Source: GWE2-51-13 sp041736705 (GTDB lineage Bacteria; Bacillota_I; Bacilli_A; Erysipelotrichales; Erysipelotrichaceae). Taken from it: DNA of 64,000 nucleotides. Under the pieces are notes generated by a model. It saw only the letters and a program-made list of their open reading frames with translations. It was not told the DNA's origin and searched no databases. Each line of letters opens with the position of its first letter. The first letter of the stretch is position 1. Shown piece by piece: positions 7,747 to 15,201 of the stretch. The translations under genes were made by a program, and so were the position numbers. Location of the stretch: positions 1-64,000 of the forward strand of contig JBGSTC010000033.1 of NCBI GenBank assembly GCA_041736705.1, given 5' to 3'.

Positions 7747-8578
7747 TTTTGGCACGCTCGTTGACGGCGCAGGTTCCCAAAGAAACCGAAACCCGGACCG
7801 GTGCTTTCACTTCTTCTTCGGGGACGATGCGAACGCCCAATTGGGTTTGAAGCCAATCGTAGCCTTCTTCGTCGATCTTCTTCGCCAAGGTGTCATCCCC
7901 GCTCATCACGATCTTCCCGTCGATGAGGATGTGGGAATGCGTCGGCTTGATCAGTTGGTAGAAACGGTCGTAATGCGACACGATCACCAATCCCAAGTCC
8001 CGTTTTTCATATTCATCCAGGATCGCGCTGGCGACGATCTTCATCGCGTCGACATCCAATCCCGAATCGATTTCGTCCAGCATCGCCAGACTCGGTTTCA
8101 AAAGCATCATTTGCAGGATCTCGTTGCGTTTCTTTTCCCCGCCCGAAAACCCTTCGTTGACATAGCGGTGCGCCAAATCGGATTTCATCTCCAATTTCGC
8201 GATCGCCCCTTCCATTTCCTTGATGAACGCGAACAACCCGATGGGTTTTTCGCGTCGCGCATTGAGCGCTGCTTTCAGGAAATCGGAGTTGGTGACCCCC
8301 GTGACCTCCTGCGGATACTGCATGCCTAAAAACAAGCCCGCCTTCGACCGTTGGTCGACATCCATCTCCAATACGTTCTGTCCATCCAGGGTGACTTCCC
8401 CCCGGGTGACGGTATACTTCGGATGTCCCATGATCGCCGCCAATAACGTGGACTTCCCGTTTCCGTTGGGTCCCATCAAGGCATGGATTTCTTTCGAGTT
8501 GATCGTCAGATCAACCCCCTTCAATATTTCTTTACCGTCGATACTGACGTGTAAATCGTTGATAACTAGGGTGCTCAT
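7739..8578 (-). CDS. sufC: SufC ATPase
   Basis: A 279-residue ABC-type ATPase that drives the SufBCD scaffold. Walker A GPNGNGKST is at 36-44, the signature SGGEKKR from 145, Walker B LAMLDEID at about 164-171, and the H-loop histidine at 202. SufC proteins usually end near residue 250; this one carries about 30 extra charged residues at the C terminus. It is the first gene of the suf operon, with AGGAAAGG before the ATG. Confidence 0.96.
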   Translation of the reverse strand: MSTLVINDLHVSIDGKEILKGVDLTINSKEIHALMGPNGNGKSTLLAAIMGHPKYTVTRGEVTLDGQNVLEMDVDQRSKAGLFLGMQYPQEVTGVTNSDFLKAALNARREKPIGLFAFIKEMEGAIAKLEMKSDLAHRYVNEGFSGGEKKRNEILQMMLLKPSLAMLDEIDSGLDVDAMKIVASAILDEYEKRDLGLVIVSHYDRFYQLIKPTHSHILIDGKIVMSGDDTLAKKIDEEGYDWLQTQLGVRIVPEEEVKAPVRVSVSLGTCAVNERAKNE

Positions 8579-8603
8579 GCTTCATTTCCTTTCCTGCCTT
8601 ACC

Positions 8604-8632
8604 ATTCTACCAAAAAAACCATGTTTTCGAAA
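8604..8632 (-). promoter_or_regulatory. Promoter of the suf operon
   Basis: Minus-strand TTTCGA, 17 bp, TGG-TAGAAT: a weak -35 with an extended -10, about 25 bases before the sufC start. No obvious regulator palindrome is nearby. Confidence 0.55.
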
Positions 8633-8712
8633 GTATTACGAACGGCGGAAGGGGTGGATTGTGTCCCAAATGCGAACGAATGCGTCGTAAGTGGTGCGAC
8701 ATTTCCACGTTC

Positions 8713-8741
8713 TTGCATTTAACCCTTGAATACAATATAAT
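8713..8741 (+). promoter_or_regulatory. Promoter of the foldase genes
   Basis: TTGCAT, 17 bp, TATAAT. An AGGAGGT ribosome site and the ATG follow at once. Confidence 0.8.
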
Positions 8742-8768
8742 TGAGAATGTTAATCAGGAGGTTTCACA

Positions 8769-9782
8769 ATGGTAGAAACACTAAAGAAGCAATGGTTCGT
8801 CGTCTTCATTGCCTTCCTGTTGCTGTGCACGGTCGTATACTTCGTTTACGATCAAAACAAGGATAAATTGCCCGGCAAAAGCGTAGGCGGTAAAGACATC
8901 GTGTTTGAAATCAATGGTACGGATGTCACGGCGGATGAGCTGTATGACGAGCTCTACGAGACTTCCGGGATCGCTTCGATCTATAGCGCGTTTGAACGCG
9001 CGGTGATCGAACAGGCCTTCGAGGGCGACAAGGACACGTTGTCCGCGATCAAGCTCGAAGCGGAAGAATTGACCGAAAACACGAAAGCGCAGTATGAGCA
9101 GTATTATGGCGACGGATATGAAGAATATATCGCATCCGCACTCAAAGCCAACGGGTATAGCGGATTTGATGATTTGAATCTCTACTTCACCAATTCACTG
9201 AAGATCGAGAACATGGTCAAGACCTATCTCGACACCAACATGGACACCTACTTCCCGGCGTTCAACACCGCGCTCAAACCGCGGATCGTGAACTACGTCG
9301 TCATCGCGATGGATGACCCGGACAAGCCGACCGAAGAAGAAAGCAAACATTTGAAAGACGCTCAGGAAGCCTGGGCGAAGGGGACGTACACGTTCGAGGA
9401 TTTCACCAAGGAATTCTCGGAAGACGGCGCCGCTTCGACCGGCGGTTACCTGGGATACTTCGATTTCAATTCCTCCACCGAAAACGGCGGGAACTATGAC
9501 AACGACTTCTCCGCGGCGGCGATGAAACTCACCGACGGACAGGTCAGCCCATGGATCAAATCGGACTTCGGATGGCATCTGATCACCGTGAAGACGGGCT
9601 TGGAAGCCTTGAAGGAAGAAGATGATTTCTATAGCGCATTGGCCGCATACAAGGTCGAGGAGACGCATATCCGCTCCAACGTCGTCTGGGCAGCCGCGCA
9701 GGAAATCGGCGTGGATTTTGGCGGGAATACCGAACTGGAAGCCGAGCTCAAGAAGTACATGAACCTCGACGAAGCGGAATAA
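8769..9782 (+). CDS. Membrane-anchored PrsA/SurA-like peptidyl-prolyl isomerase
   Basis: A 337-residue protein with an N-terminal hydrophobic anchor (about residues 8-27) and a parvulin-type PPIase domain near residues 170-285, including GGYLGYF and a W-x-K-x-x-FGWHLI stretch typical of rotamases. The flanking helices resemble the SurA/PrsA chaperone domain. It should fold secreted proteins outside the membrane. The anchor has no proper lipobox, so it is held by a helix, unlike the lipoprotein encoded 13 bases downstream. Consensus promoter and AGGAGG site. Confidence 0.83.
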   Translation: MVETLKKQWFVVFIAFLLLCTVVYFVYDQNKDKLPGKSVGGKDIVFEINGTDVTADELYDELYETSGIASIYSAFERAVIEQAFEGDKDTLSAIKLEAEELTENTKAQYEQYYGDGYEEYIASALKANGYSGFDDLNLYFTNSLKIENMVKTYLDTNMDTYFPAFNTALKPRIVNYVVIAMDDPDKPTEEESKHLKDAQEAWAKGTYTFEDFTKEFSEDGAASTGGYLGYFDFNSSTENGGNYDNDFSAAAMKLTDGQVSPWIKSDFGWHLITVKTGLEALKEEDDFYSALAAYKVEETHIRSNVVWAAAQEIGVDFGGNTELEAELKKYMNLDEAE

Positions 9783-9795
9783 GGAGAAACACAAC

Positions 9796-10653
9796 ATGAA
9801 AAAACTAATTGCGATTCTTGCGGTGGTTCTGCTGATGACGGGTTGTTCGGACGCCAGGGTCAAAGTCACATCCTCTTCCACGACCTTATTGACGGTCGGT
9901 ACGGAAAAGATCACCAAGGGGGAAATCTTCTCCTCCTTCATGAACCGTTATCCCAGCGAAGCGGTCATGAACATGGCGACGAAGCTGATCCTTGCCAAGC
10001 AAGTGCCGGTCGACGCCGCGATCAAAGCGGTCGCGGACGAGAAACTCGCCGAAGCCAAGGAAAAATGGGATGATGAATTTGAAGATTTCCTGAGTGCCTA
10101 CGGGTATGAAACCGAACAGGAATACTATGACAACGAATTGATCGTCACCGCGCAGACCGATGCTCTGACGGCGAAATACATCACGGACAACTACGATACC
10201 CTGATTGCGACCTACAAGCCGCGCAAGATCCGCGTCATCCAGACCAGTACGCAGGAAAAAGCGGTCGCCGCCATCAAAGAAATCAAGGAAGGCGCCAATT
10301 TCGAAGCCACGGCGACGAAGTATTCCAGCACCTCCTATAAAGGCAAAGAACAGATCGTGACCACCGAATCCTCCCTCTTCGCAGCCGCGTTGACCTTTGC
10401 GACCGGGGCGACGGTTCCGACCTTGAGCACCGCCATCGAAGACTCCACCAACAAAGTGTTCTATGTCGTCCAGGTCACCGTCGCGGATCCCGCGAAGTTC
10501 AAGGATGAAATCCTGACGACCTTGAATTCCGATGCGACGTTCCAGAAGAAAGCGATGTTGAGTTTCTTCGAATCCGGCGAATTCACCGTCTACGACAAGA
10601 CCGTCTACGATGAGTTCAAGTCCTACTACGCCGAGTATCTGAATCAGAAATAA
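9796..10653 (+). CDS. PrsA-like foldase lipoprotein
   Basis: A 285-residue lipoprotein: signal peptide with lipobox LMTGC, lipidated at Cys17. The rest resembles SurA/PrsA, with an N-terminal chaperone-like helical part and a parvulin-like segment around 140-230 (RKIRVIQTST). The central signature is weaker than in the upstream protein, so isomerase activity is uncertain and it may act mainly as a chaperone. It is co-transcribed with the upstream foldase and followed by a strong terminator. Confidence 0.75.
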   Translation: MKKLIAILAVVLLMTGCSDARVKVTSSSTTLLTVGTEKITKGEIFSSFMNRYPSEAVMNMATKLILAKQVPVDAAIKAVADEKLAEAKEKWDDEFEDFLSAYGYETEQEYYDNELIVTAQTDALTAKYITDNYDTLIATYKPRKIRVIQTSTQEKAVAAIKEIKEGANFEATATKYSSTSYKGKEQIVTTESSLFAAALTFATGATVPTLSTAIEDSTNKVFYVVQVTVADPAKFKDEILTTLNSDATFQKKAMLSFFESGEFTVYDKTVYDEFKSYYAEYLNQK

Positions 10654-10663
10654 TCGAAGACAG

Positions 10664-10687
10664 GACCGTGGCGACACGGTCTTTTTT
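10664..10687 (+). terminator. Terminator of the foldase operon
   Basis: GACCGTG GCGA CACGGTC TTTTTT: a perfect 7-bp stem, GNRA loop and T-run. Confidence 0.9.
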
Positions 10688-10714
10688 CTGCTATGATGAA
10701 GCAGAGGTGATACC

Positions 10715-11116
10715 ATGTGTATTTTCTGTAAGATCGTCGCGAAGGAAATCCCTTCCCACGTCCTGTATGAAGACGACGAGTACCTGGCGATATTGGATAT
10801 CAGCCAGGTCACCAAAGGTCATGCCCTGATCCTTCCCAAGACGCATTATGACGACTTCAGGGTCGCTCCCGATGAAGTGTCGGGTAAATGCGTAAGCATC
10901 GCGAAACGTCTCTCGTTTCAACTGGAACACGCCTATGCGCCGCTTGGCTACAATCTGTTGTCCAATTGCGGGGAAGCGGCGGGACAGAGCGTCCATCATC
11001 TGCATTTCCACCTGATCCCGCGCTATGACGAAACCGACGGGTTAATCTTGAAGTTCAATGCGGCGGATCATCCCGACCTAGCGAAGATCGCATACGAAAT
11101 CAATCAGAAAAAATGA
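10715..11116 (+). CDS. HIT family nucleotide hydrolase
   Basis: A 133-residue histidine-triad protein; these hydrolyse purine nucleoside phosphoramidates such as AMP-lysine and dinucleotide compounds. The triad is His95-x-His97-x-His99 in HHLHFHLIPR. The N-terminal CIFCKI (Cys2, Cys5) is the usual Hint zinc pair, and DISQVTKGHALILPK is the standard core. A TATGAT box at 10692-10697 and an AGAGGTGA site precede it. Its TGA stop is inside a terminator shared with the convergent exonuclease gene. Confidence 0.93.
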   Translation: MCIFCKIVAKEIPSHVLYEDDEYLAILDISQVTKGHALILPKTHYDDFRVAPDEVSGKCVSIAKRLSFQLEHAYAPLGYNLLSNCGEAAGQSVHHLHFHLIPRYDETDGLILKFNAADHPDLAKIAYEINQKK

Positions 11117-11139
11117 CAATCCGAGGATTGTCATTTTTT
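11110..11139. terminator. Bidirectional terminator with both stops inside
   Basis: AAAATGACAATCC GA GGATTGTCATTTTTT. The TGA of the HIT gene is in the left arm and the TGA of the exonuclease gene is in the right arm. Confidence 0.88.
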
Positions 11140-12084
11140 CGATAGATAGGATGGTTTATAGAAGGCGCGGTTCTCCAAGGAGAAGACGCGCGGGGTGAAT
11201 TGCCCCGCCTCGATCGGATCGAGGGCTTTTTGGAACATGTTCATCCTGGCGTCGATATTGTCGACGAAATTGAGGATTTCCGCTTCCATGATCATCGGGA
11301 GGATCGGTGAACCGAATTCATACTCCCCGTGATGGGATAAAATCAGATGGCGCATCAGGACGACTTGCTCGCTGGCTTCGAAGCCGCGTTTCTTCGCGAT
11401 GTCGACGACCAGGCTTTGCATGATCGAGATGTGGCCGACCAGTTTCCCTTCCAAGGTATATTCGGTCAGGATCGGACCGGAGAGTTCGATGATCTTGCCC
11501 AAATCGTGCAGCAGGACGCCGCTGACCAACAAATCCCGGTTCAAGATCGGATATTGTTTGCATAAGGCTTCGGCGATGTCCAGCATCCCGATCATGTGCG
11601 TCGCCAATCCGCCCACGAAGTCGTGGTGGTTCCGTGCGGCGGCGGGATAGGAATAGATCTTGTCGCCGAAATACTGCAGGACATCCTGGCATACGCCGCG
11701 GATCACTTCATCCTGCATCGAGTCCACGCATCCTTCGATGCGTTGTTTCATGTATTCGTTGGAGAGGTCGCTGCCGGATACGAAATCGGCCGGGTCGAAC
11801 TCCCCTTCTTCCATCGCGGTGACATTGAATACACGCAATTGCAGGGCGTTTCTGTATTTCAGGACTTCCCCGGCGATGTTGACGACTTTGCCTGCGATCA
11901 TCACGTTGGCTTGTTCGTCCTTCACGTCCCAGACTTTCGCTTCGATGGATCCGGTTTGGTCCTGCAAGGTCAACGAGGCGTAAGGCGCCCCCGATGTCGT
12001 GACCCCGCGCGTAATCCCGGTAATCAATAATAGCGTATTGACTTTTTCGCCTTCGACGAAGGCGCTGATGTTTTGTTTAGTCAT
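11131..12084 (-). CDS. 3'-5' exoribonuclease YhaM-like
   Basis: About 317 residues: an N-terminal OB fold (roughly 10-95, with VTTSGAPYASLTLQDQTGSIEAKVWD) that binds nucleic acid, then an HD domain with HHDFVGGLATH and the metal pair in LLHDLGK. This is the architecture of B. subtilis YhaM, a 3'-5' exonuclease for RNA and single-stranded DNA. The ATG at 12084 has GGAG 7 bases upstream and overlaps the last 8 bases of the glycosyltransferase-RecX gene; an ATG six codons earlier lacks a site. Coupling to a RecX-like domain may be meaningful, since both touch nucleic acids. Confidence 0.9.
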   Translation of the reverse strand: MTKQNISAFVEGEKVNTLLLITGITRGVTTSGAPYASLTLQDQTGSIEAKVWDVKDEQANVMIAGKVVNIAGEVLKYRNALQLRVFNVTAMEEGEFDPADFVSGSDLSNEYMKQRIEGCVDSMQDEVIRGVCQDVLQYFGDKIYSYPAAARNHHDFVGGLATHMIGMLDIAEALCKQYPILNRDLLVSGVLLHDLGKIIELSGPILTEYTLEGKLVGHISIMQSLVVDIAKKRGFEASEQVVLMRHLILSHHGEYEFGSPILPMIMEAEILNFVDNIDARMNMFQKALDPIEAGQFTPRVFSLENRAFYKPSYLSKK

Positions 12085-14062
12085 CTTTCCACTCCATTTC
12101 ATTCAGCACCAGATAGATATCCTCCGCCTGATAGCCTTGCGAGCCCAGGTAGCGATAAATCTGATTGCGTAGTTTACTTCCCGTACTCTTGGATTCATAG
12201 CGTTTACGCGCCTTGGCGGCCGTCTTACGCAGCCGGTCGAGTTCCTGCCGTTCATCGTCCGCGAAATTCAGGCGTTGCATGACGAGGTCGCTGATCGAAC
12301 TCTCGAATCCTTGGGCATGCAGTTTCTGCCGCATGAGTTGTTTCTTCAAACGCAACGACTTATCTTTGATCGAAGGCAGGGTTTTCTCCGCCCACCGTTG
12401 CGCCAAATTGACTTCGTCGTCGGTGATGTCCTCGGTCAATGCCTTCTCGATCATTTCGTAGGGGATCCCCTTCTGCATCAAGGATCGGACGATCTTCTTT
12501 CTTCCTTGCAGTAAGGTCCGCAGATTCATGACCGCCGAGTTCACATACCGCAAATCGTCGATGTATCCGCGCTGTTCCATCACTTCGATCAAATCGTTGA
12601 CCTGCTTGATCGGAAGTTCGGTCTCCTGCGTCAAGTAATCATACATTTCTTTGCGCGTACGATCGCGCAAGGTCAACTTGCGTATGCATGCCTGATACGC
12701 CTTGACCACTTTCTCATCCAACATCAATTCCTGAAGGGTTTCTTCACTGATCACTTTGTCGCGCCTGAGTCCTTTCTTTAAGAATGTCTCGATGCTGACG
12801 GTCACTTTGAGATTGTCTTCCTTCCCTGTGAACTGGCATTCGACCGCGTCGTTCTTGGCATGCACGTTGACCAGGGTGTAGGAGTTGTGATAATGCGAAA
12901 CCGCGGCGTAGTAGACTTTCATGATGGATTGGTAGAAGACGCGCGAATCGTATTCGGCGACATGCGCCTTCGATTTCAACCTTACCGCGTCTTTTACTTC
13001 TTTAGGCTTTTCGATGTATTCTTCGATCTTCTGCGCGAATTCGACCGGGGAATTGAAGTAACAACCCGTCTCCCCTTCGATCACCAACCCGTTCAACACA
13101 TCGTCGGGTCTTGCGAAGACCGGCAGTTCGCTGGCCAGGGCTTCGATAAACGTCATCCCCTGCGTTTCCGTCAAGGAGGCGGAGACGAAAACATCGGCGC
13201 TATGGTAGTAGGAAGGGATTTCCGACGAAGTCTTCTTCCCTGTGAAAATCACTTTGTCGCCAAGTCCAAGACGACCGACATAGTCTTTGAGATGTTCCTC
13301 TTCCGGACCCGCCCCGACGATCATGAGTTTGGCGGGATACTTCGCGGCATCGATGTGGGAGAACCCCTCGATGACCACGTCGATGCTTTTCTCTTTGGCG
13401 ATCCGTCCGACATAGAGGATCAACAGTTCGCTTGGTTTGATACCGTACTGAGTGCGGATTTGGTCGATCTTCTCTTTGCTTGTCTGGACGCGGTCGAACT
13501 TCTCCAAATCCAAGCCCGTCGGAATGACATAAATGTCTTTCTTGATCCCGTAGCGGATCAGCATTTCCTTGGTCTTTTGCGAAGGGGAAATCATTTCCGT
13601 ACAGGAAGATCCATACATTTTGCTTAAACGGGACACCGTCTTCCGTGCGACCCGTTCAAAGGATTTCAAATTGAAGATGTTGACGTAATGGGTATAGTCT
13701 TCGTAGGTGGTGTGATAGGTCGATACCAGAGGCAGCTTCAGCATTTTCGCGACGATGCGTGCGAAAATCCCGATCCCGAATTCGGTATGCGCATGGATCA
13801 GATCCAGCTTCATCTCGCGGATCGTATTGAGCGCCGCGATATGGATCGGACTGGTCAGGACATAGCCGTACAACGACTTCAGTTCAACCCCAGGAAGACG
13901 CAATACGTTGTTTTCGTAGGAAGTATGCAAGAGCGAAGGATGGGTCGTCACCACGAAGACATCGTGGCCGTTCTTCTCCAATTCACGTTGAAGCGTGATG
14001 ATCGAGGAAACCACCCCGTTGATGTCGGGTAAATACGTGTCTGCGAATAGAGCGATGCGCAT
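12077..14062 (-). CDS. GT4 glycosyltransferase fused to a RecX-like domain
   Basis: A 661-residue two-part protein in one open frame. Residues 1-390 are a GT-B family 4 glycosyltransferase: DINGVVSS near 13-20, the E-x7-E motif Glu299-Glu307 (ETQGMTFIE), and overall likeness to the alpha-monoglucosyldiacylglycerol synthase of Acholeplasma and LafA of streptococci. Residues about 395-660 look like a whole RecX, with the N-terminal extension and three-helix repeats (RKLTLRDRTRKEMYDYL; QRGYIDDLRYVNSAVMNL; GRKKIVRSLMQKGIPYEMIEKAL). RecX normally binds RecA filaments. GGGGGAGAGA precedes the ATG. It lies 12 bases after a diglucosyl-type GT gene. What joins the two functions is unknown. Confidence 0.87.
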   Translation of the reverse strand: MRIALFADTYLPDINGVVSSIITLQRELEKNGHDVFVVTTHPSLLHTSYENNVLRLPGVELKSLYGYVLTSPIHIAALNTIREMKLDLIHAHTEFGIGIFARIVAKMLKLPLVSTYHTTYEDYTHYVNIFNLKSFERVARKTVSRLSKMYGSSCTEMISPSQKTKEMLIRYGIKKDIYVIPTGLDLEKFDRVQTSKEKIDQIRTQYGIKPSELLILYVGRIAKEKSIDVVIEGFSHIDAAKYPAKLMIVGAGPEEEHLKDYVGRLGLGDKVIFTGKKTSSEIPSYYHSADVFVSASLTETQGMTFIEALASELPVFARPDDVLNGLVIEGETGCYFNSPVEFAQKIEEYIEKPKEVKDAVRLKSKAHVAEYDSRVFYQSIMKVYYAAVSHYHNSYTLVNVHAKNDAVECQFTGKEDNLKVTVSIETFLKKGLRRDKVISEETLQELMLDEKVVKAYQACIRKLTLRDRTRKEMYDYLTQETELPIKQVNDLIEVMEQRGYIDDLRYVNSAVMNLRTLLQGRKKIVRSLMQKGIPYEMIEKALTEDITDDEVNLAQRWAEKTLPSIKDKSLRLKKQLMRQKLHAQGFESSISDLVMQRLNFADDERQELDRLRKTAAKARKRYESKSTGSKLRNQIYRYLGSQGYQAEDIYLVLNEMEWKDD

Positions 14063-14074
14063 GGTCTCTCCCCC

Positions 14075-15091
14075 TTATTCCGATTTGACCGGAAGTTTCA
14101 TTACCATCCGGTAGATTTCTTTAAGTTGTTTCCCGATTTCCGGGATATTCCGTTCACGTGCGACTTCATAGGCGGCCTTGGTCAAATCGGGCAATGTCTT
14201 TTCGACACATCCTCTGACCAAACGAACGAACTCGTCGTTGCTGCTTCCTTTATAGACGTGGACCTTATCCACAAGCCAGGGGTCGTAGACGCCGATGTCG
14301 CGCAAAATCGTTTTGCATTTTGCGGCCAAGGCTTCCAAAACGACGATGCCTTCGGTTTCCTCATGGGACGGGAAGAAGAAAACATCCGCTTCCGCATAGG
14401 CGCCCTCGATGATCGCGCCTTTCACATAGCCCGGGAAAATAACGTTGGACGGGCAATCCAGGATCGCGTCGCGCACGTTCTTGGGGATCCCGTAGAGCGG
14501 CGTATGGCCGAACCAGATGAATTTATAGTCTGGGAGTTTCGTCGCGACGTCCATGAAATCCAGGATGCCTTTGCGTTCGAAATACAAGCCGACCGACAAG
14601 ACGACCTTATCGTCTTTCTTGAGGCTGAAATAGTTTCTGAACGCCTTGATCTTCTCCGGATCCGCCGCGAAACGCTTGAGGTCGATCCCGTTGGAGACCG
14701 GGGTAATCGGAACCGGGATCCCGTAGGATTCAAGCAGGCTCTTGGAGTATGGTGTCGGGGTCAGGATATAGTCGGCGCTGGAATACAACGACGTGATATG
14801 CAACTTAAACAAAGGTGCGATCTGATTCGACAGCACGAAACTGTTTCTGAAATCCTCTTCGGTCGAATGGGCATGATAGATGACGTGCTTTCCTTCGCGA
14901 TGGGCTTTGGAGACCAACATCGCCGAAGAAACGCCGATCGTATTGATGTGCAGGATATCGAAATCCTCTTTGGGGTCGGTGGTGAATTCGACGCCGGCTG
15001 CGGTCAACGCCTCGATCTGATGGCGCATCGCACGGCCGATCCCCGATCCGGAGATGAGTTTTTCACCCTCGAAATAGATGCATACTTTCAT
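14075..15091 (-). CDS. GT4 glycosyltransferase, diglucosyl-diacylglycerol synthase-like
   Basis: 338 residues. GT-B fold with an N-terminal SGIGRAMRHQ motif and HINTIG, as in alpha-glucosyl-alpha-glucosyl-diacylglycerol synthases (A. laidlawii DGlcDAG synthase, LafB), and a catalytic E-x7-E (EETEGIVVLE near 242-251). It probably adds the second sugar to monoglucosyl-DAG at the inner membrane face, keeping bilayer curvature balanced. The following gene supplies the likely first-step enzyme. An AAAGGAAA site precedes the ATG and an extended -10 promoter lies 37 bases upstream. Function is assigned by family likeness and pairing. Confidence 0.82.
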   Translation of the reverse strand: MKVCIYFEGEKLISGSGIGRAMRHQIEALTAAGVEFTTDPKEDFDILHINTIGVSSAMLVSKAHREGKHVIYHAHSTEEDFRNSFVLSNQIAPLFKLHITSLYSSADYILTPTPYSKSLLESYGIPVPITPVSNGIDLKRFAADPEKIKAFRNYFSLKKDDKVVLSVGLYFERKGILDFMDVATKLPDYKFIWFGHTPLYGIPKNVRDAILDCPSNVIFPGYVKGAIIEGAYAEADVFFFPSHEETEGIVVLEALAAKCKTILRDIGVYDPWLVDKVHVYKGSSNDEFVRLVRGCVEKTLPDLTKAAYEVARERNIPEIGKQLKEIYRMVMKLPVKSE

Positions 15092-15127
15092 TCGTACGGG
15101 TTTCCTTTCACTTCTTCTGTCCGGTTT

Positions 15128-15136
15128 ATTATACCA
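15128..15136 (-). promoter_or_regulatory. Extended -10 promoter of the glycolipid GT operon
   Basis: Minus-strand TGG-TATAAT. The -35 region is poor (TGCCCC at 17 bp), so recognition should rest on the extended -10. Confidence 0.6.
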
Positions 15137-15167
15137 TGCTTTTTAGGGAGGGGGCAGAAGGTATCAA

Positions 15168-15194
15168 GAAAACAGCCGCAAGTTTCCTTGCGGC
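15168..15194 (-). terminator. Terminator of the PFOR gene
   Basis: Minus strand: GCCGCAAG GAAA CTTGCGGC, then TGTTTTC. Perfect 8-bp stem with a GNRA loop. Confidence 0.85.
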
Positions 15195-15201
15195 CGTTTG
15201 A

